From: Nemertoderma westbladi
Lineage: Eukaryota > Xenacoelomorpha > Nemertodermatida > Nemertodermatidae
Length of the DNA stretch: 55,273 bases
NCBI GenBank assembly: GCA_032718475.1
Contig: JAUCBJ010008610.1
Coordinates: forward strand, 1 to 55,273
Direction: 5' to 3'
Shown: piece by piece, positions 54,880-55,273 of the stretch
How positions within the stretch are numbered: the stretch's first letter is position 1
How the letters are laid out: every line of letters starts with the position of its first letter
Notes under the pieces: model-generated
What the model was told of the DNA's origin: nothing
The model's database searches: none
Seen by the model: only the letters and a program-made list of their open reading frames with translations
Made by a program: the position numbers and the translations under genes

Positions 54880-55273
54880 GCAGACATGGATGTTTTATTA
54901 AATATAAAACGGACTTAGCTATAAAAAAATTATTGTTTAATGTTGTAACAGTAGTAGATAAAGCATGGCCCCGGCAGAAGTCCTCCCTAAGCTTGGGCTA
55001 TGGGCATTCCGTTCGGAGGCAATTAAAAAATGACAAATTTCGACGCTAAATCGAGGTGTTTAATGACCATCTGTCGCCATCAATATTGATTCGCCTCGTT
55101 GCCTTCAACCAATCGCTGCGTATCACCTACGCGTAGCCTAACCTCGCGATGCCCGCCTTACTCCTACAGCTGTTACCTCCCGTCAGTATTGGTTCGAGTC
55201 GTTGCATCAACCAACCATCGCATATTCATCTTCGCGCGTAACGTAACCTCTCAACGCGTGGCTTGTAAAATCC
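54880..55273. other. Unannotated right edge with a ~100-bp imperfect direct duplication
   Basis: CATCAATATTGATTCGCCTC…GCGATGC (55078 on) and CGTCAGTATTGGTTCGAGTC…GCGTGGC (55182 on) are similar blocks rich in CpG, unlike the AT-rich DNA before them. No coding frame seen; could be the edge of a repeat or a promoter for a gene beyond the window. Confidence 0.5.

Overview
This is metazoan nuclear DNA. It has GT-AG split genes, SINEs, non-LTR and LTR retroelements, MITEs and very large minisatellites. The AT-rich base composition, frequent TAGGCCTA-type words, poly(C) tracts and tRNA-derived SINEs suggest a marine invertebrate (lophotrochozoan or non-vertebrate deuterostome). The phylum cannot be fixed from the sequence alone.

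Left part (1-24.8 kb): the last six coding exons of a USP7 (HAUSP) deubiquitinase lie on the + strand: 192-413, 14384-14540, 14931-15064, 15594-15804, 23666-23783 and 24601-24764. Codon phases match at every junction. The first intron seen is about 14 kb and holds four other conserved genes: RABGGTB (-, three exons, 7346-2382), TRMT112 (+, single exon, itself inside RABGGTB intron 2), OXA1L (+, single exon, head-to-head with RABGGTB) and a Ral GTPase (-, single-exon CDS). Two other USP7 introns carry transposons, SINEs and a 4-kb array of 57-bp repeats. The start of the 14-kb intron is a 35-bp tandem array whose unit is a copy of the USP7 exon edge plus its 5' splice site.

Middle and right part (24.8-55.3 kb): this is mostly mobile and tandem-repeat DNA around two paralogous rhodopsin-type GPCR genes on the - strand. 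Gene A has exons near 37418-37143, 36661-36576 and 32750-31973. Gene B has exons at 48447-48077 and 47315-46658. Both genes split the Arg codon of the DRY-equivalent motif at the same place. Gene A is heavily invaded: a SINE sits in an intron that gene B lacks, a 3.4-kb 38-bp-unit array fills its second intron, and a 45-bp-unit array supplies its stop codon.

Mobile elements include an RTE-like LINE family with a (TAG)n tail. It has a nearly complete copy at 48.6-52.4 kb, a 5'-truncated copy at 27.2-29.0 kb and several 3' stubs. Also present are a second RTE-like family, a CR1-like LINE, a Ty3/gypsy-like integrase fragment, two TTAA-flanked piggyBac-like non-autonomous elements (one inserted inside an RTE stub), a 1.1-kb foldback element, several MITEs and tRNA-derived SINEs. 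Six distinct minisatellites cover roughly a fifth of the window.

No rRNA, confident tRNA or CRISPR was seen. All identities come from reading translated sequence and recalled family knowledge. No database search was run, and exon ends are inferred from GT-AG sites and phase.
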